Source: Marsupella aquatica
Lineage: Eukaryota; Marchantiophyta
DNA length: 64,000 nucleotides
Assembly: GCA_973895155.1 (NCBI GenBank)
Contig: OZ316891.1
Location: forward strand, 17,670,001-17,734,000
Direction: 5' to 3'
The notes beneath the pieces were generated by a model. The model was not told the origin of the DNA, ran no database searches, and saw only the letters and a program-made list of their open reading frames with translations. Position numbers and translations under genes: made by a program. Shown one piece after another: positions 1 to 14,950 of this stretch (its first letter is position 1; each line of letters begins with the position of its first letter).

Positions 1-2383
<2,383 letters not shown>

Positions 2384-4606
2384 AATTTCTCTCTATATGT
2401 CGGTAATCAATAACCTCTTCTTGCTCCTCTGCCTTCAACCTTGTTCTGTAGCAGAAAAAGAACACGACACTCAATTCGTCAAACAAATGTGTCCGATTAG
2501 ATGACAAATCTCAAAATCTATGTTTCAAGCCCTATTTCTCCCTTTCTACTAATCGATCGCTTGCAGTTCAGGACACCATGAAAGGGGAAAATTAGTGAAT
2601 TTTTTGTCAAATAGCATGGCTCAATTTTGTCCCTTGGACACCACCGAAGAAAGCCAAACATTTCATGCAATCATTCCCATTCTCCCTTTCTTTCTTTCAC
2701 TGCCATTCTCTTGTGTCCAAACTATGACTCGTCAGCCAGTCAACCAAACCATCCGCCAATTTCTGTCTTACCCAGGATACAAAAGAAGTCACAAATTCAA
2801 CCCATTTCATGTGACATCAACAAATTTCAAAAACAACATAATAATCTGAACTGACTTCCCTCATCAATCTACAATACTCACTCAATCGGGAGTACCAGAT
2901 GCCCCTCGACTTTCGTAACTTTCCGCTAAAAGTTCCTTGTCAATTGTAGTTCCGTTTATTGACACTATGATTCCACTTCATGCTCATTCCATCGAATATG
3001 AAATCAATCTTTCATCCATTCATTCATCAATCCCCCCATTATCCGTTCGTGTCTCTCGTCGTTGTTCTACTGGTACTACTACAGCAACAGAAACAGTAAG
3101 AGGCGTGACTAAAATCGTCACCAAGACATGCAAGGCAGAGCTTGGCTCACCTGATCTCCTCTTCAACACGCCCACTTCGTCAGACTCAGGAGTAATTCAG
3201 TAACTCGCAATCCTCGTCCTCGGAATGCGAACGAACGAAAGCTATGAATCAAACACAGAGAGCCCACCTCCCAAATGAACGCAGAGAGGTTTCGGTTCCT
3301 TCTATTCAACCTCCTCACACTCCTCCGTCTGTCAGCTCACCGGTGAAGATTCATGCCCAGGCTCTCTGCTGTCGTGTCAGCTCAGCAATATAAAGATTCA
3401 GACCGCACGCTCTCAGTTGTGTATGTGTAGCGGAGAAGTAAGGAATGAAAAAATCTGATCCGAGGCAGGCGGGCAGGGCGGGCAGCTAGGCAGCGGGCAG
3501 CAGAGGGGAGGATTGCATTTACTCAGACCGCACGCAATTTCGTTCAAAGCTCACGAGAACGGATCGTGATTGGGCCACGGCAACGAAAATCTGAGCTCTT
3601 CGATGGGCAGCCACGTCGGTGCGTTTTGCAGCCTGTATCATATAATAAACGGAGCACGTCACTCAAATTGAGTGGCCCATTTCCGCATATCTTTCCTTAG
3701 GCCTTAGCTTTCTCTCCATCGATTCCTTTACCTGGCCCGCCGCCTTGCACTTTGCCACTAAAAGTGTCTGCCACTCTGCCCGCCCTCAACCGGTTTATTT
3801 TTTATCTATAATTACATAAACACTTAATAAATTTAATTGCTTGGATGGACCACTCCTGTGAACCTTGCACCCAGGACGTATCAAGTTACATTTCACCTAC
3901 AAGGTGTGGACTTTTTAATAAAGAGAAAGGACTATCTGAGTAAGAAACAAGTTCAAAGTCAAACAAATTTATTATATTTATAATAATTATGACACTACCA
4001 AGTCTACTCTGTCCACTGCAGACTCCCTGGCAACATAAGCAGCGAGCACTATTGGAATGCACCATGCAAATGCATTCCATATCATATACGCACTTTTTGA
4101 TATGTGCACAGCTTGCACTAAGTACATGAGACATAGCTTATGCACTTCCCCATTCTGCTGTAAGGTTACATACATTTACAGTAGCTTTTGATACCCAAAG
4201 CCCTCACATTGCACAATTGAACTGAATAATTACAAGAAACTACTTAGCATAGTTGTTCATTTCACTTGTCAATAAATGCATCTCCTGTATCTGTTGCAAC
4301 AAATAGATGTATGATTGTGTACACTTTATCATAGACTAGTGTTGATATTTTATCATGTAGTGAGGGTATACTTGCACTTATGCAAAGTGCATTCTCTTTG
4401 GTGCCTTCCGGACTTCCCTTATAGACGTAGTTGAGAAAGCGGCGCAATGGTACCTTCGCCAACCACCATCGACATCTGGGATATTCCATCTGAGGTCAGA
4501 ACTGCTCTTTCTCAAGCTGTCTACATTCTGTTGGACTTATGCCTTCAAAGATTGCCGCATCGTCATTTAGTTCAGGACGCATTCCTATACCTTACAGTAT
4601 AGACCC
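2384..4606. other. FtsH upstream region, no gene seen
   Basis: This is the region upstream of the FtsH start codon and should hold its promoter and 5' UTR. I see no convincing ORF or RNA gene. A G/C-rich stretch of short GGGCAG-like repeats lies around 3465-3505. AT-rich sequence follows from about 3800 to 4000. Confidence 0.5.
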
Positions 4607-4790
4607 GTGCCAATCCGAATCTAATCAGAGAGATTTGCAGTGGGATTGTTATGCATATTGCATTGCCGTTCTATGCAAGCCGTTGACCCACCACTACATC
4701 TAATCAAATGAATTGAAGCGATGGGTTCGTTGAGAGTACAGGAAATGGATTCTATGACACATTCAACAACACAAAAGTGTGAATCCGATT
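4607..4790 (+). repeat. Dispersed repeat, copy 1 (relative at 16305-16460)
   Basis: About 180 bp here align by eye with 16305-16460 in the same orientation. Shared blocks include AATCCGAATCTAATCA near the start, a CGTTGACC block in the middle, CTAATCAAAT, and ACATTCAACA near the end. The copies are diverged, so the duplication is old. One copy lies upstream of the tRNA-Val gene and the other just upstream of the arsenate reductase gene. I see no coding capacity. Confidence 0.55.
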
Positions 4791-4977
4791 TGGACACCAC
4801 GTTGAGATACAGTCGGGGCCCTTGACATGGAATAAGCCACTAAGGCTCACAGCAGAGTGGGTGTTTTGGGACCTTGTCTTATTAGACTGTGTCCATTCAA
4901 GGTTGTTACAGTCTGAAGCCTCTGCGATAATATTGTATAAATATTATATATATACAGTGCCAACGACTAAACAGCCT

Positions 4978-5051
4978 GTCTTCGTGGTGTAGTTGGTCAT
5001 CACGTCAGTCTAACACACTGAAGGTCTCCAGTTCAAACCTGGACGAAGACA
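4978..5051 (+). tRNA. trnV-AAC: tRNA-Val (anticodon AAC)
   Basis: A full cloverleaf can be drawn by hand. Acceptor 4978-4984 (GTCTTCG) pairs with 5044-5050 and 5051 is the discriminator A. The anticodon stem TCAGT/ACTGA (5005-5009 with 5017-5021) encloses loop CTAACAC, which places anticodon AAC at 5012-5014. The T arm is TCCAG-TTCAAAC-CTGGA (5027-5043). The body resembles plant nuclear tRNA-Val. No CCA is encoded and no intron is present. Confidence 0.96.
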
Positions 5052-5062
5052 CCTGACGTATA

Positions 5063-5066
5063 TTTT
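5063..5066 (+). terminator. Pol III terminator of tRNA-Val
   Basis: A run of four T residues starts 11 bases after the discriminator base, a normal position for RNA polymerase III termination. Confidence 0.55.
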
Positions 5067-6361
5067 CGTAGAACTTTTGGTAGCCTCAAGTGAGCTCCCT
5101 AAGGGCGTATATCAGTAGCGGCATTATGTGATGCATCGTCGCGACGAGGCGTTTTGTTTTCAGTATACTTATACTGGGATGGGGACAGTGATTTTGACCT
5201 GATTGATTCAACTGTGAATTATCCTCGACAACTTTTTGCTAGGAGGGAGAGGCCAGACTTAACAGCCCTTCAACTTTCTCAGACTAACTACTTTTGTTTT
5301 AAAGAAAACCTTATAACTACGACGCACAAGGCTGCTTTTATCCAAAAGAGAAACTGATATCTACAAACCACGTCAATCTCAAATGCAAATCAATGGCATT
5401 CCATTGGGTGGAGGCCGTGGTGAATTAGGTGTTATACAGTCTAATCCTGACCTTCGCCCTTTTGTGGCGCCAGTCATCTCAGCGTGTTACAGCAAGATTA
5501 CATCACACAAACCTGACTACCTGTCGTTTTCGAGTTAAAAATAAAGGTGAGAATAAAAGTGTCCGCGGGAATCCCGTTGGTCACACCCGTGAAATAGTCA
5601 AACCCCCTGCTACAATGCTTTGGTTTGGTGTCCATAAGGTGCGTGGTTAGGAAGCAGGCTGTTACACAAGATAACGAGTAATGAATTGGTACCTGCAATC
5701 AGTATATATGACTCTCTGCGCACAACTACCAAGAAAATTCCATTTTTTTTCCAGGGAGGAATATGCGCCACATGATACCAGTGTTGCTGTATCCCTCCGA
5801 TGCTCTCATCAAGCCTCTTAAGGATGCATAGCAAGTAGGAGTGCAGAGATGGAGATTGAAGATCATTGCCGAGATTACCATATAGCTCTGTCAACGTTTG
5901 ATTACAGCTCCAAACTTGCTGGTGTAATATGTGAATTCACAGGACAAGAATATGCAAACAGCAGACATTATACTGAAAGCCATGCGCAACTTGTTTGCAA
6001 ATGCAAGTGTTAAAGTTGGTCTCCCGGTAAATCTCATCGTTATTGAATTGATAGGAACCAGCACGAGCTGTACACAATAGCTGCTAAGTTCGTAATCAAT
6101 CCCCATCCTTGCATCTTGTGCAGTATTTTCGGCTAATTCAGTCACATGTTGGTCCAGACCATACAATTGGGTCAAGGACACAACCAATGGACGATTATGT
6201 GAAGCCACAAGCCAGTGTCCCAAAATATTAATCTACAGCACTACCTTGACAGGTAAGGTTGGTTTCTTAAACCCTCAATCACTCTAACTGTGGCACTTGT
6301 GAAAAGAATAAATTGGTACACTTAGAAGAGCAGTCGAAGTGGAACTTCCACGCAGCCCTCC
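5067..6361. other. Intergenic, no gene seen
   Basis: Only short ORFs without recognisable domains occur on either strand. The right part is probably the 3' UTR and downstream region of the PP2C gene that ends at 6362. Confidence 0.5.
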
Positions 6362-9300
6362 CTACCACCACTGGAGCTTTAAGCCTGGTTCTTCTTGAGG
6401 GATTTTCCTGAAAACCAGTAAGCCCAAATAAGTATCAAACCATTACATGGCAACAGAATAGATGTAAGGATCAGGATCTCTTACTTTTCATGTCTAATCG
6501 CCTTGCATCTTCTCAAACCGGAAAAAACAGTTTAATGTAACAAATAATGGAGCAAATACATACGAAGAAACAAGAGATAAACCTCACCCAAAATCTAGGA
6601 TGATGACAGTAATGTTATCTTGACCATGGCGCTCCTAAATCCAGAGGCATTACAAAATCAGTTACGCTAGATTCTACTTCCAAGAGATGACGGAATGCTT
6701 TGATTCCTCCTGGCTCAATGACGACGAAGGAAAAGCAACAAAAGTTTGCAAGTAGTCAAATACTCTGCATCACGCAAGCTGAACTTCAAAACCATAAAAT
6801 GTCATGATAGAACCAAATTAAGAGAACAGAATTGTTACGAACCAGAGTAGCTTGTGCAATCGCTTCAGCAGCTTTCTGCAAAAACATCCAACCAATCGGA
6901 GGACCCAATAAGATTTTTCGACCGCTTCCATTAAGCATGCAGAACAACTGGGCACAGACAAGGGGGCCCGCGTCACAGCACTAATCAAAGAGAGTTGCCA
7001 GCTCTTTGAGCTCAGAGATTACTAGTTCAACTCACTACTTTCACTTACTCCCATTGGTCTAGGTGAAGGACGTCAACACAAAGTACCTGTATATCTCCAT
7101 GTTTTTTAAGCTGTTTTCGGATGAACTGCACAGCATCATTACTACACACAAGTATTGACATAGGGTTAGTAAAAATTCTTTTGAACAGCTTCTCATCACA
7201 AGGCAACCGACAATCTAGGTGAAAATTGCTGGCGCTACATGTGAAAATCTTACGCTCAGCATGAACAAACCAATAAATGACGTCCGAATAGTCTGTTTGG
7301 GCCCAAAACCGGATCTTAAGGAAGATCACGATCAATCCATTAATGACGGGTGTGTTCACTACCATAAGAGAACCTTTGCTTTCATGTTTACCTTTTGAAC
7401 GAGTCCCACAGTCCATCAGACGCAATAATAATAAATTCAGCATCGTCCTCCAGTTTTATCCGACTGACATCCGGAGTAACTGATAGCCAGTTACCATCCA
7501 AATTTAACCTTAAACATCCAAAGGCACTAAATGTCAGCCGTCAAACGAGCCATCATTCCGTAACAAGGATGACTGGAAGTCACTCCCATGATTACGAGTC
7601 CAGCAGCCATTTTGCACAAGCTATGTTCCAACGTTGGAATTACATTCAAACAAAGATCGTATTGCAATCGAGGGAAACAAGCCCTGAAGGTAGACACCTT
7701 ACCTAGAACTATGAGCCCTCTGACTTATTCGAAAGAGAAACATCACAGGGTGAAAAGGGATCTCTTATTCTCATATGAAACACGACGAGCTGTAGAAATG
7801 CTAGGAGGAGAACAGAGCATTGCCAAGGCCAACATGACAAACGTATGAAGGCGAACGAAAGAAAACTGCATGCTTATTCAGAACCGACCTTTCAGTGAAA
7901 GGCCTTGTCCACAGCCTCTGCGTAATTCCGTCTTCCAACATCCTGTTATAAATAAAGATAATATCAGTAGAGGGTTGACACATTCGGAAACTACAAGCAA
8001 GCTATAGCACTCTCACACAGTTGCTCAGCAGGAGCCAAACGAAGTGAATTTCTTCGATCCATTCGAGGCAATCACATTAATTTATTAGTAATCACGTACT
8101 CTTTCTTCTTAGTTTTGAAGCCCACATCTCCAAATGCACGAGAGACAGATAGTGTTGAGCAAAGTCTCCCATGGCTAACCTGTACAAACAAGGACAGCTC
8201 GAAGGTCTCAGGCATAATACCAAAGACTTGAATATCGGGCAACAATCCAATAAACCTGAGAAAAATGACTCACAAACAAGGACATGTAGCCAAAGATGAG
8301 CTACACACCCAGCCTCCTTCTGTCTTGATTCGTTTGATTTCTGCAAGGGCTGTCTTGCTGTTACCAAAGGGCCGATGATCGCCTGATAGGTCTACGGCTT
8401 TACCACCCTGAGCAAGGACCTGCATATGCTTCATCAAACTACTTAGTGTTCAGTTAAAACACGAACGCACTCATTGCTTGAAGCTCTGCTTAGTTTTCAC
8501 CTACACGCGCGCTATAATGTTCCTGTAACATGAGACACAATAGTAGTAGGAGTTCAAAGTGTGCTCTTTCATCCTGTAGGAACAGACATTTAACTATGGA
8601 CGGGGTCATAAGAATTTCGGGTCATGGTGAAGGACGAGACTGCTGAGAGAAGTATTACCTACCGCACGCGAGTCCCCGACATGCGCAATAGTGACAGAAT
8701 CGTCGCGCATAAACAAAATTGTACCAGTGGCACCTGCTTCTTTCTCTTCAGCATCTGACGCTAGCCTGTAGGAATCCCAACACCAGCAACTGAGAATTAT
8801 CGCTCACGATGAAATTGCATCATTAGTGATAAATCCGGCATTCAGCGCAATACTGCTTCTCTTACTGCCAGACTACAACCCAACCTTAGATGGCTTACAT
8901 CAGCTGGGTCGATGACCATGTGAGAAAGTAATTTTACAGTGCGTCTTCGTTTTCAAAGCTAGCAAACAGAAGTAATAGATGGGAAGTGGCACCATTGCAC
9001 AGGCGTAAAAAAAGTAAGACACATTACAAAGTGGGTCAGACTAGTAACCACCAGGATAGTAAGCGGGTGTCAGTTTGTTGAAAGGCATTTACTAGTGCGC
9101 CTTCCACTGCATTCTGGTCATCAGACTCCAGCAACTTGCCTCCCTGAAGAGCTTCAACGCATTCCTTGTAGAGCTCATTCCTACATCATCCAACTACATT
9201 ATTACGGAGCTCATGTTTCAAGGTTGTAAACAAGCAAACTCCACATATATTGGAGTGCACCTGCTGATGAATTCAACAGAAAGAACACAAAGATAAAATT

Positions 9301-10847
9301 CGTGCAAGCTGATATTTTCAGAGAATTTTTTGTTAAAATATCAGGACCCTCAATTGAGTTAACGGAGATTCAATTCCACAGCCAAACATCAGAGAGAAAG
9401 AGGGAGTAAGAGTTGAGATAATTGATTACGATTGAGTTGCAGCAACAGAAACAATGATTTGATTGATTTCATTCCAAAGTCAACGGATACCGAGAGGCAT
9501 GGAAAGACAAGGGCTGCAGGCAGACCAAACTTGCAAACAGAACTACGTACCAAAGCGAACTCATGATGCAAATGCTTCACTGTCAGTCAAGTTCATCCTC
9601 TCTCTTCTCTCCCTGTGTTTAAGATTGGATGAACTGTCCGATGCGAAAAAGATATTTCCGACATAAATAAAACGTCGTAACCAAATAATTACCTGAGAAA
9701 TTTCACGGCATCAAAGCCCACATGGCCATCGAAGACAGCAGCATAGGTGAATCCCAAGGGCCCATCTAACACTAGGGCATCATCCTCCATCTCTTCCCTC
9801 AATCCTTGCACCTTCACCTGCCCTATATTCAAACCCCCTGTCGTGCTACTGCCTGTCACTTCATCCATCTCTGCATTTGTAATCCATCTCTGCTGCTCGA
9901 TTGCGCACAAAGACGTTAGAAGAGTTTCTGTGCTCTTCTTCCTGACATCAATCTATAGCCTGTCATCTTCGAGGTAAAGCGAAATCTTCTCCAGTCAGGA
10001 CGGACGGAGACTACGAAACGAGGAGGAGGACAAATCGATACCGCCCAACAGAATAGGGGGAGAAGCTCTCTCACTTCAGAGAAAACAAAATTAAAATTCG
10101 AAGCCCAGCTTTACCAAGCCAGGACATTGGACCACAAGTGATCATAATTTGCAGTAATTCGGCTGACTGAACCATGCTCTATCCGAGCAAAAGTAGCCAA
10201 AATCGAAAATTCAGATGAGACCAAATTGATGAACTGAAAGTTTCAACACGAAATGAAATGAATCCCTATTTCAGTATTTTGGTCCCAGGAATGCGTAGGA
10301 ACAGGTTGCACAAAAAGAGTAAGGTGCCAGTCCGAACAGTAGAAATATTGTTTCAAATGCTCAAGAAATTTAGTACAAAAGGCACAACGAATAGAACCTG
10401 CATCAGGACCATGCAGGCTTTGCAAGTTTAGGGGGGACTGGACGGGATTCCGGGAGGAATTCTCCAGTGGATGGAGGGGTTATCCTAATTGTAACTTACC
10501 CGGTCTAGCTCAGCGTCTTCAGTTTCGGTAGCAGCAGGCGTTGTGGGAGCAGGGGCAGGAGTCTCAATCTTCTCAGCGTTTGCAGTGGCACGGGGCCCTC
10601 CAAGAGATGCCCTTCTCAAATTCATGCATTTATGAGACCTCCCCATCCTCCTGCTCGACGACGACGACGACGACCAGAAGAGCCTCACAGATGACGAAGA
10701 GCTAGAAGCAACCAAACCGAAATCCGCAGAGAACCTCCCATTGCTATGACTGCTGTGTCCGCCGGATGTGGATGAGTTCCCACTGCTTGTACCTCCAGTG
10801 AACGGCCGGGAGAACGAGCAAGCTCCGGCTGCTGCTGATGCCAACAT
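6362..10847 (-). CDS. TAP38/PPH1-like: Chloroplast protein phosphatase 2C, TAP38/PPH1-like
   Basis: This is a Mg/Mn-dependent Ser/Thr phosphatase. The closest family I recall is TAP38/PPH1, which dephosphorylates LHCII and reverses state transitions in thylakoids. Minus-strand exons with matching phases are 10847-10500, 9895-9693, 9180-9052, 8765-8663, 8419-8309, 8179-8100, 7942-7889, 7508-7392, 7141-7087, 6875-6843, 6634-6588 and 6407-6362, giving 441 residues. Exon 1 is a Ser-rich plastid transit peptide. The PP2C motifs run in order: REEMEDD, FDGHVG, AHVGDSRA, DHRPFG, VSRAFGD, ASDGLWD and GQDNITVI. The segment SVSRAFGDVGFKTKKKEML aligns with the TAP38-specific region. The last exon is the weakest call. 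It gives a short tail ending LKLQWW and lacks the C-terminal hydrophobic anchor of Arabidopsis TAP38. If its donor is not used, the frame stops at 6586-6584. Exon 2 could also start at 9892. Confidence 0.9.
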
Positions 10848-11910
10848 GGCTGGTTGAAGCAGAGAGCAATCTCACACCAATGTTGACACCCAAAGGAAAT
10901 TCCCAAGCAAAGTGTGAGGGCCCTGCCGCGCAAAATTTTTTGTCTGTCGGTCCGCAGGGAGAAATCGCAGGGATAGGGGAAGAAAACGGAGGAGGGATGA
11001 CGCGGATTCGTAAACTTCTTTCAATTGCCTGTTCGACCGCGATAACCGGAAGTCCCGATTGCGCTACAGACGCTCGAGTGCATTGCGGGAGCCATCACTG
11101 AAGTGGTGGCAATTCAGCCGTCAAATTCGAAGATTACTGAATGCACGAAAAGCCCGTGCACAGACAGTGCTCGCAAAGCAAAGAGCTCTTCCGGAGCTTG
11201 AGCAAATGCTTCAACATGATTGCGAGACGAATTGATTCAAAGCCTCAGAGTTTTGGCAGAGCTGACATTCATGCGCAGAGCTTTGACAGAATGCATAACC
11301 CTACTGTATTTGCGAACAAAATTCAACCAATTGAATCAAACCAGTGATGGGAAGGAGGGAGGGAGCACGATGAGGCGTAATAACGCTAGTGCAGGGCCTA
11401 AAAACTCCAGTTTGTTCTGTTTGCCGTGATCTTCCTGCGGATACTTCTGTCCACTCATACTAGGCTCAGCTCTGTCTGGCGTTGCTGCTCCCCTTCTTCT
11501 TTCTATGGGTCCCCTTACCATTGGTCGTCGCTAATGTGCTAGGGTTACGCAGACTACTTATTCTTAAAAAACTGAGATAAATGTGGGGCACAGAATGTAA
11601 GAGGTACAAAAAGCATGGGCCCAATTGGCTTCCCAAACTGTATAAAAAGAAACTTTATTGACTTTTGGAGGAAAAAACATGCCAGGTTCCGCCAATTAGT
11701 TGGCTCCATTGGTTTCCGGCTCCTTGCCTTGTTGGCTTCCAGGGACTCTATTTCTATTGCGTCACTGACAGTCCTCCCCTCTTTGATGGGTTCTTCTAAT
11801 GTCCTTCTTGATTATTTTTCCTTTCGTGATTTTCAGAATACACCATCAAGATTTGGATCAGGTGATCATGACAATTCTCCCCTATGTTTACGAGAATTTG
11901 GAAAAACAAA
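10848..11910. other. PP2C upstream region, no gene seen
   Basis: This is the presumed promoter and 5' UTR of the PP2C gene, followed by intergenic sequence up to the DNA element at 11911. Only short ORFs without recognisable domains are present. Confidence 0.45.
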
Positions 11911-13275
11911 TTAGTTCGTGGACCCCTTGGTTAATTGACAGCATGGTTATCACAAGAAGTTGTCAAAATCATCATTACTTACAGTCATGTTCTCAAGCTA
12001 TTAGAGTTAAAATTCAATTTGTGGAAAGTTCATTTGTAATTAGATGAATGTGTGATCAAATGAATTGTATCACTTGGTTGAGTTCAAGTTGGGATCATGG
12101 CTAGCAGTTTACCTTAATTGCAAAGGGCCAGAAATCTTACTCCAAGTGTCAATTACCCTTTAAACCACAGATACAGGTATAAGGGGCTCCGGGTTACCCG
12201 GAGTCCTCATTCCCAAGTGCATCCAACACTTAAAACAACGGGCAGCACAATAGGGCCTCCCATCAAGTGTTAGATTTGCATTGAAAGCAGCGCTTACTGT
12301 CAACCATCAGATCAGATCTATGGCTCAAATTGTAGGTCTCGTTGAGATCTACGTCTGTGAAAAAAAGCAGGCAAAATGGTTGGATATTTTGTGAGAAATA
12401 ACAAAAAAACAAATGGGGCAATCTGATTGGCCGAATTTGAAATTTGAATTTCAGGGGTAAGGGTCGATCTGAGCCGTCTCCATTTCTTGTCTCCGGAAAT
12501 CTCGTTCGTCCATCATAATGGCCAATCTATGGCTCAAAAGAAAGATCTCAAAAGAAAGATCTCAAAGAGATCTATGGATGGGTTCTGTCCGTTTTGTAAA
12601 TGGATTAATATTTTTCAAATGAAAAATAAAACAAATCCAAGCCTTCCTAGCCGTGGATTTTGTTGATTTTACAATCTTTGCCGTCCATTTTATAATGCCT
12701 CTAGAAATCTTATTCATCCATGTTAGAAGGCCATCTAGGGTGCAAAAGAAAGATCTCAATGAGATCTACGATTGGGTATTCTTTGTTTTGAGAATGATTA
12801 AATAGTTTTGAGTATAAAATTCGGTGAACTTTCAAGATTCCAGCCATTCCTCCTCCCCGATCCTGGGTTTCTATGTGCTCTTCCCAGCATTAATGGCTGT
12901 ACAATACAAGAGGTCCTTATACACCAGGAGTTGCGATTTAACAAGTAAGTTATCAAGTTAGTTATTAGCCATTATTTATTATATGAAAAATACTTTTTAA
13001 AAATCTTTGAATTTAAGTTTTAAAATTGGAAATGTAACTAAAACGGTTACATAGTGACAGTTTTAATCGTCTTGTGTTTTGCATTTCTAACTTTTTTACT
13101 TCTCTTTTTACGGCATGGCGTCCCAAAATTTACACGCAAATTGACGCAAACACGAATGAAAATTGTAAGTTCGATTAACAAAACTGACAAGTCTTGTTTG
13201 TTGCGGTTGTTGTTGACGTGGCACGCTCTGGTGCCAGGAATTTTGGAAGGGACCTCTAGTGGGGTCCGTAACTAA
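11911..13275 (+). mobile_element. Non-autonomous DNA transposon-like repeat, copy A
   Basis: The ends form a short imperfect inverted repeat. The left end reads TTAGTTCGTGGACCCC from 11911 and the right end is its near complement, GGGGTCCGTAACTAA, ending at 13275. Most of 12440-13270 matches 38017-38830 in inverted orientation, including the GACCTCTAGTGGGGTCC end block. The stretch from about 11936 to 12440 is absent from the other copy. It contains a perfect palindrome around 12187-12203 (CTCCGGGTTACCCGGAG) and AGATCT-rich sequence. No transposase ORF is present. I could not define a convincing target duplication, so the exact ends and superfamily are open. Confidence 0.6.
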
Positions 13276-14950
13276 ACATAGTAAAATTAAAAATCTCTAC
13301 CTTCAAGTGTACTAAGGTCATGTTACCAGACAATTATGGGCATAGCCTCTCATAACTTGAGCTCAAGCTTTCGTTTTTGGAAGCATCATATCCCACAATG
13401 ACCTGTTGCTATATTCATAAAGTATCATCAAATGTGATGCCTAGTTTTTAGGAAATTCAAAGAACATGAAAGGCTCCCCACTATCAGAAATAAATCTGTG
13501 GTTACTATTTGGTCTGTGTGAGGACATAGATTTTCTTTATCAAACTTTTGTCCCCTCTCTCGCACACTTTACAAAAAGAAATAAGGTCTACTATTACAAA
13601 GATTATTCAGCGTCGTACCACAGCTTCCAGCAAGTGCTACGTCGACTGTTCAATTGTAAAACCAAATATGGCCACGGGTTTCAGCAACAAAAGGAAGGGC
13701 TCAGACTGGAAGAGAAACTGGTGAGAGAAGCCCCCAACAATACAGCTGGACATAAAGTCTGAATTTGCGTAACCTGCAAAAAATCCAAAATTCTAGCCAG
13801 GGCACATTCACAAAAATTTGCTTTAAGTTGCATAATCAATCAACTTCTTGACATGGAGCTCTGCAAAACGTCACATCAAATAAGTTTACTGGAGACAGTT
13901 TGATGAGGTGAAAGTGAAATACAAACAGAATATGATATCGTACATCTTCGTAATTTAAAATTCGGAGTTGTGAACGATGGAAATTTCTTGTAAAATATTT
14001 GTGTTTCCAGAAGATATCGTTACCCTCATCCCAGCTCACATCACTCTTCCTCAAGATATCTAGATTTCTAAATGTCTGTGGATTTTTGCTTGCAAAGAGG
14101 ACTGGATCATTATTAAGTTCAGCACTTAGTGAGCTGTTGGAATACCACTGCGTATCGGTTTTTATTTTGCTGACTGCTAGACCGAGTTCCTCTGTCGAAT
14201 ACATTCAGGACCTCGCCTACAGTATATTGGGATTCTTCCTGATGTGATGCATCCATAGGCTTATTTCTAAACCTACATGTATTAAATCGATTTGCTTTTT
14301 GAAATTGCTCTGTCCGCTGTTTACAATTTCTGAAATCAGTAACGAAGTCACAGTAATGAAAGGAAATATGTCACAAAGCAGCGGTACCAACCGGTTGTAC
14401 GCAAGTCAATGTATTAAATTTGCTTTGGCAGCCTCTTTAGTGGCAATCAACGTCTGTTCTACAATTCCCAGAGGACATATGGCTGCCAGGAACAGGCCGG
14501 TCATGGTGATGGACAATTTGGAATATCAGATAGGGGCTTCGTAACCAATTTGAAGGGAATACAGTTCTCACTGCCTGAAGTGAGGAGACAACATCGTAAT
14601 CCACTGCTAATTATTAAAAGTTCCAAGGTGCTGGAAACTTCGGCTCCTTCCAAGTTCACTTTTTTGGATATTTCCATCTGATTGTAGGAAGATTCAACGT
14701 GAAGCGATGATGGGACTTAGATGATATGAGGAACATCATCCAGCTACGTGTCATCCATACCTTATGAGAATAATTAGCTGGAGTAGCACTACGCTAGTAA
14801 ATTTGCACAAGGTCAGATAGACTCAATACAGGAAGTGAGCAGAAATCGCTCTAGCCAAAACCGCGGTGGACTGAAATTCGGTGGACTGAAATTACCCAAG
14901 GGATGATGGGATTTAACCTATGAGTCCACCCCTCAGTTCCTACTTACGGC
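13276..14950. other. Intergenic, no recognised gene
   Basis: A 122-codon minus-strand ORF at 13836-14204 and smaller ORFs are present, but I recognise no domain or splice pattern. The right end should include the 3' UTR of the arsenate reductase gene. Confidence 0.4.
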
